Assembly (NCBI GenBank): GCA_020060765.1
Contig: JAGUZQ010000084.1
Coordinates: 25,924 to 89,923 of the forward strand
Direction: 5' to 3'
Source: Planctomycetota bacterium
Lineage (GTDB): Bacteria; Planctomycetota; SZUA-567
DNA length: 64,000 nt
Both the position numbers and the translations under genes were made by a program. The notes under the pieces are model-generated. The model did no database searches and had not been told where the DNA came from. It was given only the letters and a program-made list of their open reading frames with translations. Shown in pieces: positions 27,226 to 35,781 of this stretch (positions are counted from its first letter, which is position 1; the number at the start of each line of letters is the position of its first letter).

Positions 27226-29250
27226 TTAGAAATCAGCCGACGCCAGTTTGTCGATGATCGAGTCGGCGACCAGCCCGAAGTGGCGGGCGAGTTCCTGGTA
27301 CGGGCCGGAGACGCCGAAATCGTCCAGGCCGATGAAGATGCCGCTGTCGCCCAGGATGCCTTCCCAGCCCTGAATCACGCCAGCCTCGATCACGACGCGT
27401 TTCTTGAAGCGCTTGGGTATGATCTTGCGGCGATATCCTTCGGCCTGCTCCTTGAAAACTTCGATACAGGGCATACTGACGATGCGGACGATTCGTCCGG
27501 CTTCGCGCAGAATGTTAGCCACTTCGATAGCCAGATGCACCTCGCTGCCGGAAGCGATCAGGATAATCTCGGCTTTGCCTTCGGGATCGTACTCGATGAT
27601 GTAGCCGCCCTTGAGGGTATCCTTGGCCGGAGCATAGTGCGTGCGGTCGAGGACAGGCAGGTTCTGCCTGCTCAAGGCAAAGGCGGTGGGGCCGTCGGTG
27701 CGCGCTAGCGCATGCTGCCAGGCGTAGGCGGTTTCGTTCGCGTCGCAGGGACGCCACACGTTCAGGCGCGGAATGCAGCGCATCGCCGCCAGATGTTCCA
27801 CCGGCTGGTGGGTGGGGCCGTCCTCGCCGACGAAAATACTGTCGTGGGTATAGACCCAGAGCGACCGCTGCTTCATCAGCGCGGAGAGGCGCACCGGCGC
27901 GCGCATGTAGTCGTGGAACACCATGAAGGTCGCGCCGAAGGGAATGATGCCGCCGTGCAGCGCCATGCCGTTGACGATGCCGCCCATGGCGTGCTCGCGT
28001 ACGCCGAAGTGGAGGTTGCGCCCCAGGAACATCCCCGGCGCGATGTAGTCGGGATAATCGCCAGTCTTGATGCAGGTCTTGGTGCTGGGCTCCAGGTCAG
28101 CCGAGCCGCCGATCAGTTCCGGCAGCACCGCGCCGAAAGCGTTCATCGCCTTGCCGCCGGCCACGCGGGTAGACATGCTTTCACCGGCGGGAAAGTCGGG
28201 GGTGGCGTTTTTCCACTGCAACGGCAACTGCCCTGAAGTCACGCGCATGAATTCCTTGGCGATCTTCCTGTGTTTGCTGTCATATTCAGCCAGCATCTTG
28301 TCCCAGACAGCGCGGTTTTCCGCCCATTCAGCTTTTTTCTGCTCGAAAAAGGCCTTCACTTCCGCGGGAATATAAAACTTCTCCTCCGGCCAGTTCATCG
28401 CCTGCTTGGCGGCGAGGACTTCCTCCTCACCCAAGGGTTCGCCGTGAGCATGGGAAGTGCCCTGCTTGTGGGGCGCGCCTTTACCTATGATGGTATGCGC
28501 AACGATCAGGCTGGGGCGCTTGGTTTCCTTCTTGGCTTCGGTGATGGCATTTTCGATTGCCGCCATGTCGTGCCCGTCGATATCCTGCACGTGCCAGTTC
28601 AGGGCTTCGTAACGGGCGTTGACGTTTTCGGTAAAGGCAAGATTGGTCGAACCTTCGATGGAAATTTCGTTGTCGTCGTAGATGGCAATCAGCTTGCCGA
28701 GTTTATTGTGACCGGCAAAACTGGCTGCTTCCTGGCTCAGGCCTTCCATATGACAGCCGTCGCCCATGAGGACGTAGGTATAATGCTCGGTAACTTCATA
28801 TTTCGGCGTGTTGTACATTTCCGCCATGATCCGTTCTGCCAGAGCCATGCCTACGGCGGAGCTGAAACCGGCCGCAAGGGGGCCAGCGGTCATGTCCACT
28901 CCGGGAACGTCGTCTACCTCGGGATGGCCGGGGGTCATGCTGTGCAATTGGCGGAATTTCTGCAATTCCTCGGCGGGAATGTAACCGGCCAGCGACAGCA
29001 TGGAATACAGCAGCATCGAGCCGTGTCCGGCGGAAAGGATGAACCGGTCGCGGTTTGACCACTTCGGGTCGGCGGGGTCTAGGCGGAGAAACTTTGTCAA
29101 CAGCACGGTGGCGATTTCCGCGCAGCCCATCGGCAGGCCGGGATGGCCGCTTTTGGCTTTCTGCACGCCGTCGGCAGAGAGAAAACGGATGGTATTAGCG
29201 ATTTTCTGCAGCAAGACCAGATCAATCACGGGAGATGCCTGTACAGTCAT
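27226..29250 (-). CDS. tkt: Transketolase
   Basis: 674 residues with the usual three domains: thiamine-PP pyrophosphate site (GDGCHMEGLSQEAASFAG, then YDDNEISIEG), pyrimidine-binding domain (FGVREHAMGGIVNGMALHGG) and C-terminal domain. It moves two-carbon units between sugar phosphates in the pentose phosphate pathway; without RuBisCO in view the non-oxidative branch is the likely role. The start follows GGAGCCTCCAT. It stands alone between a terminator and the kinase operon. Confidence 0.96.
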   Translation of the reverse strand: MTVQASPVIDLVLLQKIANTIRFLSADGVQKAKSGHPGLPMGCAEIATVLLTKFLRLDPADPKWSNRDRFILSAGHGSMLLYSMLSLAGYIPAEELQKFRQLHSMTPGHPEVDDVPGVDMTAGPLAAGFSSAVGMALAERIMAEMYNTPKYEVTEHYTYVLMGDGCHMEGLSQEAASFAGHNKLGKLIAIYDDNEISIEGSTNLAFTENVNARYEALNWHVQDIDGHDMAAIENAITEAKKETKRPSLIVAHTIIGKGAPHKQGTSHAHGEPLGEEEVLAAKQAMNWPEEKFYIPAEVKAFFEQKKAEWAENRAVWDKMLAEYDSKHRKIAKEFMRVTSGQLPLQWKNATPDFPAGESMSTRVAGGKAMNAFGAVLPELIGGSADLEPSTKTCIKTGDYPDYIAPGMFLGRNLHFGVREHAMGGIVNGMALHGGIIPFGATFMVFHDYMRAPVRLSALMKQRSLWVYTHDSIFVGEDGPTHQPVEHLAAMRCIPRLNVWRPCDANETAYAWQHALARTDGPTAFALSRQNLPVLDRTHYAPAKDTLKGGYIIEYDPEGKAEIILIASGSEVHLAIEVANILREAGRIVRIVSMPCIEVFKEQAEGYRRKIIPKRFKKRVVIEAGVIQGWEGILGDSGIFIGLDDFGVSGPYQELARHFGLVADSIIDKLASADF

Positions 29251-29354
29251 ATGGAGGCTCCTTCCTTAGCTAGTAGGTGACAAAAATAGGCCGAAATGCA
29301 CACAAAAACCCAGGCTTTTGGCGTAAGTTCGCGAAAAGCAGGGACAAGCATCAT

Positions 29355-29383
29355 ATGCTAATGGCCGAATCGGTTTCTGTCAA
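29355..29383 (-). promoter_or_regulatory. Probable sigma-70 promoter for transketolase
   Basis: On the minus strand TTGACA and TAGCAT are 17 bases apart. The -10 element is imperfect; a better TATGAT lies five bases further on but at poor spacing. Leader about 100 bases. Confidence 0.45.
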
Positions 29384-29421
29384 GGAAAAACCGTTGCTGG
29401 TTAACGAGTTCAGGATGGCAA

Positions 29422-30720
29422 TTATTCTTTCAGAGTGATTCTGAAGACGGCTCCGCCTTCGGACTTGTCGAAAGCCTCGACCTCCCCGCCCCAGCCGGTC
29501 ACGGTGGAATACACGATGGACAGACCCAGTCCCATGCCCGCGCCGGCTTCCTTGGTGGTGAAAAACGGGTCAAATACCCGGTCCGCGTCCGACCCCAGCC
29601 CCGGACCGTTGTCTTCCACCGTCAAGACCACCTTGTCGGGGCAACTTTCCGTCCTGACCAGTATCCGCTTTTCCCTGACGCGGCTTTTATCCAGCGCCTG
29701 CATGGCGTTAGTTACCAGGTGAATCACCACCTGTTCCAACTGGTGACTGTCTCCCCGGCGCGGTTGCAGCCCCGGGCTCAGAAGCAGTTGCAGCTTGATC
29801 TGATGCACCGACAATTGCGCCCGCAGCAGTTTCAGCGCCTGTTCCACGCAGGCGTTCACGTCGACCGGCGAAATCACGTCTGTCTTCTTGTGCCTCACCA
29901 GCGACCGCATGTGCGCCACGATTTCGCCGATGCGCCCGACTTCGCCGGTAGCCTTGCGCAGCCGCGCCAGCACCTCGTCCCGCTCGGCGGAAGGCTCGCG
30001 GCGTTCCAACAGCAATTCCAGGCCGCTGACCGTCAGCTCCAGATTATTAAGGGGATTGTTGATTTCATGCGCCACGCCCGCCGCCAGCGTGCCCACCGCC
30101 TCCAGTCGCTTTGCCTGCTGCATGTGCTCCTGCAGGCGCAACCGCTCGGTTTCGTCTTCCAGCAGGCGCACTACGCTGGCCACTTCCCCGCGGTTGCCCA
30201 GGATAGGACAGGCTGTCGCCCGGAAATCGCGCAGTCCCGCGGCAGTGCGAATCCGCATCATACCTTCGTGCGTTATGCCGTCGGCCAGGCACTTTTTACA
30301 GGGATCTTCCCCCGCACCGCAAGCCGCTACGGGATCGGCGAATTCCGCTCCCGGTTTTTCCGGAAACCATTTTTTCATCTGCGGGTTGGTCGCCAGCACC
30401 TTGCCCTCAGCCGTCAGGAGCGTCACGCCCACGGTGAGGTTTTCGGTAATCTTGCGGTATTTCTCCTCGCTTTCGCGCAAAGCCTGGCGGGAATTCTCCA
30501 CCGTCGCCATCAGCTCGTTAATCGATCGCGCAAGATTGGAAAGCTCGTCCACCCCGTCTGGCTGGAGCCGCACCGACATGTCGCCGCTGCGTGCGATAGC
30601 ACCCACTTCACCGATCATGCGCCGGGCGCGCTCGATCATGCGTTTCTGCATGAGCAGCAGCGTCACCAGCATCGCCTCGATCACCGCTGCCAGAATCCAG
30701 AGAATCCAGTTTATCAGCAT
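29422..30720 (-). CDS. PAS-domain sensor histidine kinase with cysteine-rich PAS
   Basis: 432 residues: a single N-terminal membrane helix (about 4-25), HAMP-like linker (28-80), PAS domain (85-190), HisKA with His218 (VAHEINNPLNNLEL) and HATPase (NAMQAL, DNGPGLG, GLGLSIV). The PAS domain holds C134, C141, C144 and C171, spaced so that a metal or iron-sulfur site is conceivable. The lack of a periplasmic domain suggests an internal signal. No response regulator is adjacent; it starts directly after the SPOR lipoprotein stop. Known family: NtrB-like kinases. Confidence 0.9.
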   Translation of the reverse strand: MLINWILWILAAVIEAMLVTLLLMQKRMIERARRMIGEVGAIARSGDMSVRLQPDGVDELSNLARSINELMATVENSRQALRESEEKYRKITENLTVGVTLLTAEGKVLATNPQMKKWFPEKPGAEFADPVAACGAGEDPCKKCLADGITHEGMMRIRTAAGLRDFRATACPILGNRGEVASVVRLLEDETERLRLQEHMQQAKRLEAVGTLAAGVAHEINNPLNNLELTVSGLELLLERREPSAERDEVLARLRKATGEVGRIGEIVAHMRSLVRHKKTDVISPVDVNACVEQALKLLRAQLSVHQIKLQLLLSPGLQPRRGDSHQLEQVVIHLVTNAMQALDKSRVREKRILVRTESCPDKVVLTVEDNGPGLGSDADRVFDPFFTTKEAGAGMGLGLSIVYSTVTGWGGEVEAFDKSEGGAVFRITLKE

Positions 30721-31518
30721 CTACCGGTTCCTGTTTTCGGTGACGACCACCGCCTCGACCCCGCGCGCGGAAAGTTCCCGCACCCGCTGGATAGCGCCGT
30801 CTTTCAGGCGGAAAGACCCGCAGCGGACAGTGTACAGGCTTTCTCCGTTCCGCGCGCGAATGGCGATAAAACTTTCCACCTTGATTTTACAGAGTTTCGA
30901 CTGCAACTCGCGCGCACGGGCAATAGAGTTGAACGCCCCCGCCTGCACCACATACCAGTCGCCCCCATCCTCGACGACGTTTTCAGTGATAGCTTTTGCA
31001 TAGGGACTATTGGGAAATTTCCGGTTCAATTCGCGCCGCAGGGAATCGGCTCCGGACTGTTCGCCGCCTTTTTCAAGCGCTTCAATCCGCGCCGCCAGCA
31101 ACTCCGCCGCGTCGGTCTCGCCGGGATAATCCGCTCCCAGCTTTTCATACGCCGCCTCCGCCTCCCGGTAGCGGCCTTCCGCGAAAAGCAAGCGCGCCAG
31201 ACCCTTGGCAGACCGCGCACGCACGCCCGGCTCGCCGGAGCGCAAACCCTTTTCCAAAGCCGCGCGCGCCTGGCGCAACCGTCCGAGTTCCAGCAGACTC
31301 AAGCCCTCCCAACCCGCCGCTTCCACCGACCGAGGCGTGCTGCCAAAAGAGCTGCGGCTGCGGGCAAACAATTCTGCCGCCTCGCCGTAGTGCTTTTCCA
31401 CGTAGGCCGTTCCCGCCTGCGCAAAAAGCGCCTCGCCGTCGACTCCGGTTCTGCTCCCGGAAGATTCGCAGCCAGCCAGAAAGATCAAGCACATTACCAG
31501 CCATGTTAAATATTTCAT
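30721..31518 (-). CDS. SPOR-domain lipoprotein with TPR-like repeats
   Basis: 265 residues with signal peptide and lipobox FLAGC (Cys17). TPR-like helical repeats occupy about 30-165, followed by a SPOR domain (about 185-262, GGDWYVVQAGAFNS to 'LYTVRCGSFR'). SPOR domains bind peptidoglycan lacking stem peptides at division septa, so a cell-envelope role is likely. ATG at 31518 follows AAGAGGT; longer upstream reading is Arg-rich and unlikely. The next gene, the PAS kinase, starts at the next base, indicating co-transcription. Confidence 0.85.
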   Translation of the reverse strand: MKYLTWLVMCLIFLAGCESSGSRTGVDGEALFAQAGTAYVEKHYGEAAELFARSRSSFGSTPRSVEAAGWEGLSLLELGRLRQARAALEKGLRSGEPGVRARSAKGLARLLFAEGRYREAEAAYEKLGADYPGETDAAELLAARIEALEKGGEQSGADSLRRELNRKFPNSPYAKAITENVVEDGGDWYVVQAGAFNSIARARELQSKLCKIKVESFIAIRARNGESLYTVRCGSFRLKDGAIQRVRELSARGVEAVVVTENRNR

Positions 31519-31549
31519 TGCGATACCTCTTGCTAAAATCCGCGCGAAC

Positions 31550-32641
31550 TCACTTATTTCCCTTCCCGCCGAAAAATTCCTTGAACACCTGCCTGACCGC
31601 CTCGTCCTTGAGCACATGGTTCATCGAACAGACCTGCACCCGATCCGCGCCACCTGCTGCAATGGCCTGCAACTCCAGCCTGACTCTTTCGGCATTCTTG
31701 ACCGGGTGAGCCTTGGATTCGACATAGACGCCGATCATGGCCACGCCTTCGCCACGCGGGAAATACTTCTTTTCGTCGCGGGTGATGATCCTGGAATATT
31801 CCGTTATTTTTCCCATACTCCAGAACGGCTCGAAAAACCAGGCCGCCGTCTGCCCGCAGTAATCTACGTCCAGCCGATTGCCGTAAAGCGGTTCCGGCAG
31901 GAAGACGGGGTAGACATGGGTCGCGATCTTAACGTCAGGCTTTACGCTTCTGGCATAGGCCGCGAGTTGGTTGTTGAATTCAACCAGCGTCTCCAGGGAG
32001 AAGGCCTCCTCCGCTTTTTCCGCCGTAATCTCAGGATGTTTTTCGCGCCATTCTGCCAGCAGTTTTGCAGACTGTTCACAACGGCAACAGCGGTAATTCT
32101 GGTATCCGAAATAATCGAACGCCATGCCTGTCAATCCCGGCGCCGCAGTCAGGATATCCCCGATCTCAGCCTTGAAATAAGCCAGCGTCTCCGGACAGTG
32201 CAGGCAAAGAAGCGGGGACGTAAGGACTTCCGTTTCTCCCACCGGCTCGCCGCCGTACTGGTAGCTGGACTTCCCGAAGGATTTGTCTTCCTTGATTCTT
32301 TGCAACGCAGCGGTTTCTTTTTCATTCATCGCCTGCAACGGCGGCTCGCTACCGGGAAATCTTTTTTTGAACCGGTCGACATGGGAGAGCGACAGGGAAC
32401 TGTAAATCCCGAGGTTAAACTTGTTGCCCCACTCGACCAGCATATTGAGATAGGCCGGATCATTGCTCCAGACAATTATCTCGTCAAAACCGGTGTCGGC
32501 GGCCAGGGGAACTATTTCCTCCGGCTTACCTCCGCCCCATCCGGCCAGATGGACAAGATTATTTTTCCCGGCCTCCGGCAGACATCCCCAAGAAACAAGG
32601 GAAGATAAGACCGCAAACAGGAGTAACGCGAAATTGCGCAT
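31550..32641 (-). CDS. TIM-barrel lipoprotein, glycoside-hydrolase-like
   Basis: 363 residues with a lipobox-like SWGC (Cys20). The remainder has the look of a TIM barrel: alternating strands and helices with 'GFDEIIVWSND', 'GLTGMAFDYFGYQ' (an Asp-Tyr pair on a strand end as in glycosidases) and 'MIGVYVESKAHP'. A CCRC cluster follows the fourth strand and could bind a metal. No specific glycoside hydrolase family recognised. Outer-surface or periplasmic location expected from the lipobox. It lies between the CoA-binding protein and the SPOR lipoprotein, in the same operon. Confidence 0.6.
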   Translation of the reverse strand: MRNFALLLFAVLSSLVSWGCLPEAGKNNLVHLAGWGGGKPEEIVPLAADTGFDEIIVWSNDPAYLNMLVEWGNKFNLGIYSSLSLSHVDRFKKRFPGSEPPLQAMNEKETAALQRIKEDKSFGKSSYQYGGEPVGETEVLTSPLLCLHCPETLAYFKAEIGDILTAAPGLTGMAFDYFGYQNYRCCRCEQSAKLLAEWREKHPEITAEKAEEAFSLETLVEFNNQLAAYARSVKPDVKIATHVYPVFLPEPLYGNRLDVDYCGQTAAWFFEPFWSMGKITEYSRIITRDEKKYFPRGEGVAMIGVYVESKAHPVKNAERVRLELQAIAAGGADRVQVCSMNHVLKDEAVRQVFKEFFGGKGNK

Positions 32642-32672
32642 CGGTTTCCCTCTACGCCAGCTATTAAAAAAC

Positions 32673-33041
32673 CTAAAAACATCCTGTCCGCAACATGACC
32701 AGCGTGCAAGCCTCGATCACCTCGATTCCCACCTGCGTAGCCTGTTCTGCCAGCGCCGGATTTTCCGTGCCGGGATTGAAAATGATTTTCTCTGGTCGCA
32801 GCGCGATTATAGTCCCGATCAACTTGCCGGAAATCTCGGCGTTGACATACATCGTCAGCGTATGCACCTTCACTTTCACTTCAGCCAGGGACGGCACGCA
32901 CGGCACTCCGTGAATTTCCCTTGCCGCCGGATGCACGGGAATCACCTCGTATCCTCCCGCCAGCAGTTCCCGTACCGCCATGTTCGAATACCGGTCTTCC
33001 TTGGGAGAAGCCCCCAGCACCACCATCGCGCCCGATTTCAT
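32673..33041 (-). CDS. CoA-binding domain protein (CoA_binding_2, YccU-like)
   Basis: 122 residues forming one Rossmann-type CoA-binding domain: VVLGASPKEDRYSNMAVREL at the start, VIPVHPAAREIHG and PEKIIFNPGTENPAL, all matching the CoA_binding_2 family. Members bind CoA or nucleotides; a cellular role is not well known. The start overlaps the stop of the nitrilase-like gene by four bases (ATGA), so the two are translated together. Confidence 0.8.
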   Translation of the reverse strand: MKSGAMVVLGASPKEDRYSNMAVRELLAGGYEVIPVHPAAREIHGVPCVPSLAEVKVKVHTLTMYVNAEISGKLIGTIIALRPEKIIFNPGTENPALAEQATQVGIEVIEACTLVMLRTGCF

Positions 33042-34198
33042 TTGCCAGCCTCCGCCGGTTTTCTGATTTCCACGTCAGCCATTACAATCCTGGTGCCGAC
33101 GTCGCTGCGCGCGCGGCTGAGGAGTTTGCCGTCCCTGCCTATCACCCGCGCCATGCCGTAGCCCGCCCAGTAGGGGCGGAACTCGTAAGTCCAATTCGAC
33201 AGCACCAGCGCCACGCCCGCGTCCTTAACCAGGGTGGAGAAACTGTCGCTACGGAAGAAGCGGTCGAAGTTATGCCCATACAGCGCGCAGCAATGCAGGA
33301 CAATGTCGGCACCGCCGTCCTTCAACTCCGGCAGGGCGTCGTGGATGTCGTAGCTGATCATTATTCCGATTTTTCCGTAAGAAGTCTGCACGGCCTTGGC
33401 TGGGATTTTTCCCTCCGAGGCCCAGGCCGTGTCGGTCTTGGGCACCAGCCTGCGCTTGCGGTATTTGAGCACGGACTTGCCCTCAGGATCGAGCAGGAGC
33501 ACGGTGTCGAAAAACAGGTTGTTTTCGATTTCGATAAACGGCACGGTCAGATAAACGCCGTATTTTTTTGCCAGGATGGCGCAGAATTTCACGCTTTCCC
33601 CGTTTTCCCTTTCCGCCACCTTGCGCACGTTCCACGACCAATCGTCGGTCTCTCCGCGCGTCCAGCCGGTTTCCTTGTTCATGTCGGCGCGCCCCGGAAT
33701 GCAGGCCTCGGGCAACGCGATTATTTTCGCCCCTCCCGCCGCCGCCTTCTCCACCACGGTGGCAAGGCGCTGGCGGTTTTTTTCCGGCTCGCCGAATTCG
33801 GAATAGAACTGCACCGCCGCCAGCCTGACGTAACCCTCGGGCAGCGGCGCAACCGGCGTGGAGTTTTTCAGATCATCGGCGTTGTCTTCGTCGCCGGGCA
33901 GATCAACTCTCTTGCTCTGCTGCTTTTTCCATTCCTCGTAAAGCAGCTTGGTCGGGTTCATGTAATCGCCCGGGCCGTACTGCTCGGAAGTGGCACCCGC
34001 CGCGCCGATAACTTCAGGATCGACTATCGTCTTCTCGCGAGTGTTCCCGAGCAGGACAAAGAGGCCGATCGCCAGCAACGCGAATACCAGCACCGCACCG
34101 CCGGCAAAAGGCTTTTTTGCTTCTTCCCGCAACGCCTGCATTTCCTGCGAGAATTTCAGCGGCGACATATCCGGATCGCGCTCGGTAAGCTTATTCAT
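33038..34198 (-). CDS. Membrane-anchored nitrilase-superfamily protein, Cys to Ser
   Basis: 386 residues: cytosolic N terminus, membrane helix (about 33-50), linker, and a carbon-nitrogen hydrolase domain (about 122-380). The Glu of the triad is E164 (ALPEACIPG) and the Lys is near K248 (LKYRKRRLVP), but the nucleophile position is Ser282 (IMISYDIHDALPE) where active members have Cys. Either the enzyme is inactive or it works with a serine. ATG at 34198 follows AGGAGAT. It opens the operon that ends with the PAS kinase and overlaps the CoA-binding gene. Confidence 0.78.
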   Translation of the reverse strand: MNKLTERDPDMSPLKFSQEMQALREEAKKPFAGGAVLVFALLAIGLFVLLGNTREKTIVDPEVIGAAGATSEQYGPGDYMNPTKLLYEEWKKQQSKRVDLPGDEDNADDLKNSTPVAPLPEGYVRLAAVQFYSEFGEPEKNRQRLATVVEKAAAGGAKIIALPEACIPGRADMNKETGWTRGETDDWSWNVRKVAERENGESVKFCAILAKKYGVYLTVPFIEIENNLFFDTVLLLDPEGKSVLKYRKRRLVPKTDTAWASEGKIPAKAVQTSYGKIGIMISYDIHDALPELKDGGADIVLHCCALYGHNFDRFFRSDSFSTLVKDAGVALVLSNWTYEFRPYWAGYGMARVIGRDGKLLSRARSDVGTRIVMADVEIRKPAEAGK

Positions 34199-34369
34199 GA
34201 AAATCATCTCCTGCTGCAACCCGAAAACAGTAAACGAAGGAAACGCGGATAGTGCGACGCCCAGAAATCGGATGCGAAAGACGGTTATGGCAACATGCCA
34301 TCCCTTCAGGCCTGCCAGGATAATTATAAGGTCAAACCACCGCTTCTGGCAAGCGCTCTCATGCCTGAA

Positions 34370-34401
34370 AAAAAATCCTTCCCGCCAGGGAAGGATTTTT
34401 T
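34370..34401. terminator. Intrinsic terminator after the zinc-finger gene
   Basis: A 14-bp stem AAAAAATCCTTCCC/GGGAAGGATTTTTT with a four-base loop (GCCA). It follows the minus-strand gene ending at 34420. Confidence 0.9.
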
Positions 34402-34419
34402 GTGCACGAAAATTTCCAG

Positions 34420-35559
34420 CTAAAGGCTGTTCATTGCGTCCTTGTACTTCTTCATGTCGATCTTGCCGTCCTTGAACTGCTGCTTGAGTTCCAGATACTT
34501 CTGCAACCGGGGCGCTTCCGCCGCCTGCTCGGTTTCGATTTTTTCCACCACTTCCGGCGACGCGCCCAGTTCCCGCAACTTCTGCTTGTAAACATCCAGT
34601 TTCAACAGGTTGCTGTCAAATCCCATGATCAGCGCCTTTATCTTCTCCTCGATTTCCTTGTTCCCGGCCTGGGCGACGGCCTCCTCCTTAGCTTTTTCGG
34701 CTGCCTTGGACTGTGCTTCCTGATTTTTTTCCTTGTCTTTCTCCGCCTGGATTCGCTCCGCTTCCTCAATGGCCGTGCGCCGCTTGGCAATCACTTCCCG
34801 GCGGTATTTCTCCTGCGCCACCAGCAGGCGCAATTTCTGGTAATAGGTTTCGTCATCGACCAGCTTCTGATCGTGCAGCTTTTTCAGGGTTTCGAACTCC
34901 TTGGTCTCTCCCAGGTTCTCCAGTGTCGCGCAGTCGGGACAGGCAATTTTTCCGATCCCCCCGCAGGCGGGACAAGTGCCGGTGCCTTTGATCTTGCCAG
35001 TGCCTTTGCATTTTTTGCATTCCAGTTCCTTGGTGCCGTCGCAGTGTTTGCACTTAACTTTCCCAGTGCCGCTGCACTTGGCGCACGGCGCATATTTCTC
35101 GGGAGCCTCCGGAACTTTCTTGGCGCGCGCTATGGGATCGATGAACTTTTCCGCTATCCTGGACCACTTCTTGTCCCATGCCCTCCATTCGTCGGTTATC
35201 ACGCAAAACACCTTGGTTTTTTCCCCGTCGGTGCCGGTGATGGGACGCTCCTTGCAATTTTCCGGACAATCCATCATGCCGTCCTTGTCGCACTTGTTAC
35301 AGGGAATCTTACCTTTGCCGTCGCAGTCGGGGCAATTGACTAGGGCATTGCGCGACACTCCCTTGCCGTGGCATTCGGGACATGGCGCATATCCCTTGGC
35401 GGAGCAGCGCCTGCACTCATCGGGCTTTATCTGGGAGACGTCAATCGGGGCGTCAATCGGCGTCAAATCTTCTCCGGCGATTACGTAACAGGAAAAAAAC
35501 AGGCCTGCCGCCATAGCCAAACAGAAGCCGCGTAGACCTCGTATAACCTGATAATTCAT
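34420..35559 (-). CDS. Exported DnaJ-type zinc-finger protein with SHOCT-like tail
   Basis: 379 residues. A hydrophobic segment (about 10-29, ending VIAGEDL) looks like a signal peptide. Then come ten closely spaced cysteine pairs (nine CxxC and one CxxxC, residues 49-210), mostly in CxxCxGxG units like the zinc-binding region of DnaJ, without a J domain. The remainder is helical, with EFETLKKLHDQKLVDDETYYQK and a C-terminal QKYLELKQQFKDGKIDMKKY that resemble SHOCT modules. ATG at 35559 follows GGAGG; an earlier ATG at 35574 overlaps that site. If exported, it would be an unusual periplasmic zinc-ribbon protein. Confidence 0.75.
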   Translation of the reverse strand: MNYQVIRGLRGFCLAMAAGLFFSCYVIAGEDLTPIDAPIDVSQIKPDECRRCSAKGYAPCPECHGKGVSRNALVNCPDCDGKGKIPCNKCDKDGMMDCPENCKERPITGTDGEKTKVFCVITDEWRAWDKKWSRIAEKFIDPIARAKKVPEAPEKYAPCAKCSGTGKVKCKHCDGTKELECKKCKGTGKIKGTGTCPACGGIGKIACPDCATLENLGETKEFETLKKLHDQKLVDDETYYQKLRLLVAQEKYRREVIAKRRTAIEEAERIQAEKDKEKNQEAQSKAAEKAKEEAVAQAGNKEIEEKIKALIMGFDSNLLKLDVYKQKLRELGASPEVVEKIETEQAAEAPRLQKYLELKQQFKDGKIDMKKYKDAMNSL

Positions 35560-35781
35560 TAAACTATCCTCCATAAAACATGAAACTCCGTTTTGAATCA
35601 TCTTCCGCTGAAAGCGAAGTGTTACATATTTAATCGCATCTCGAGTAAAAAAGTTCGAAAAAACTATTGCATGTGGCAGATCGAGTATCTTTATGAAAAA
35701 CGTCCGGTAATTTTTGCATAGCCATAGCCTAACTATTTCCGCCGCCGACGTCAAAGACTTTTCGCGTTTGCCTCTATTGGC

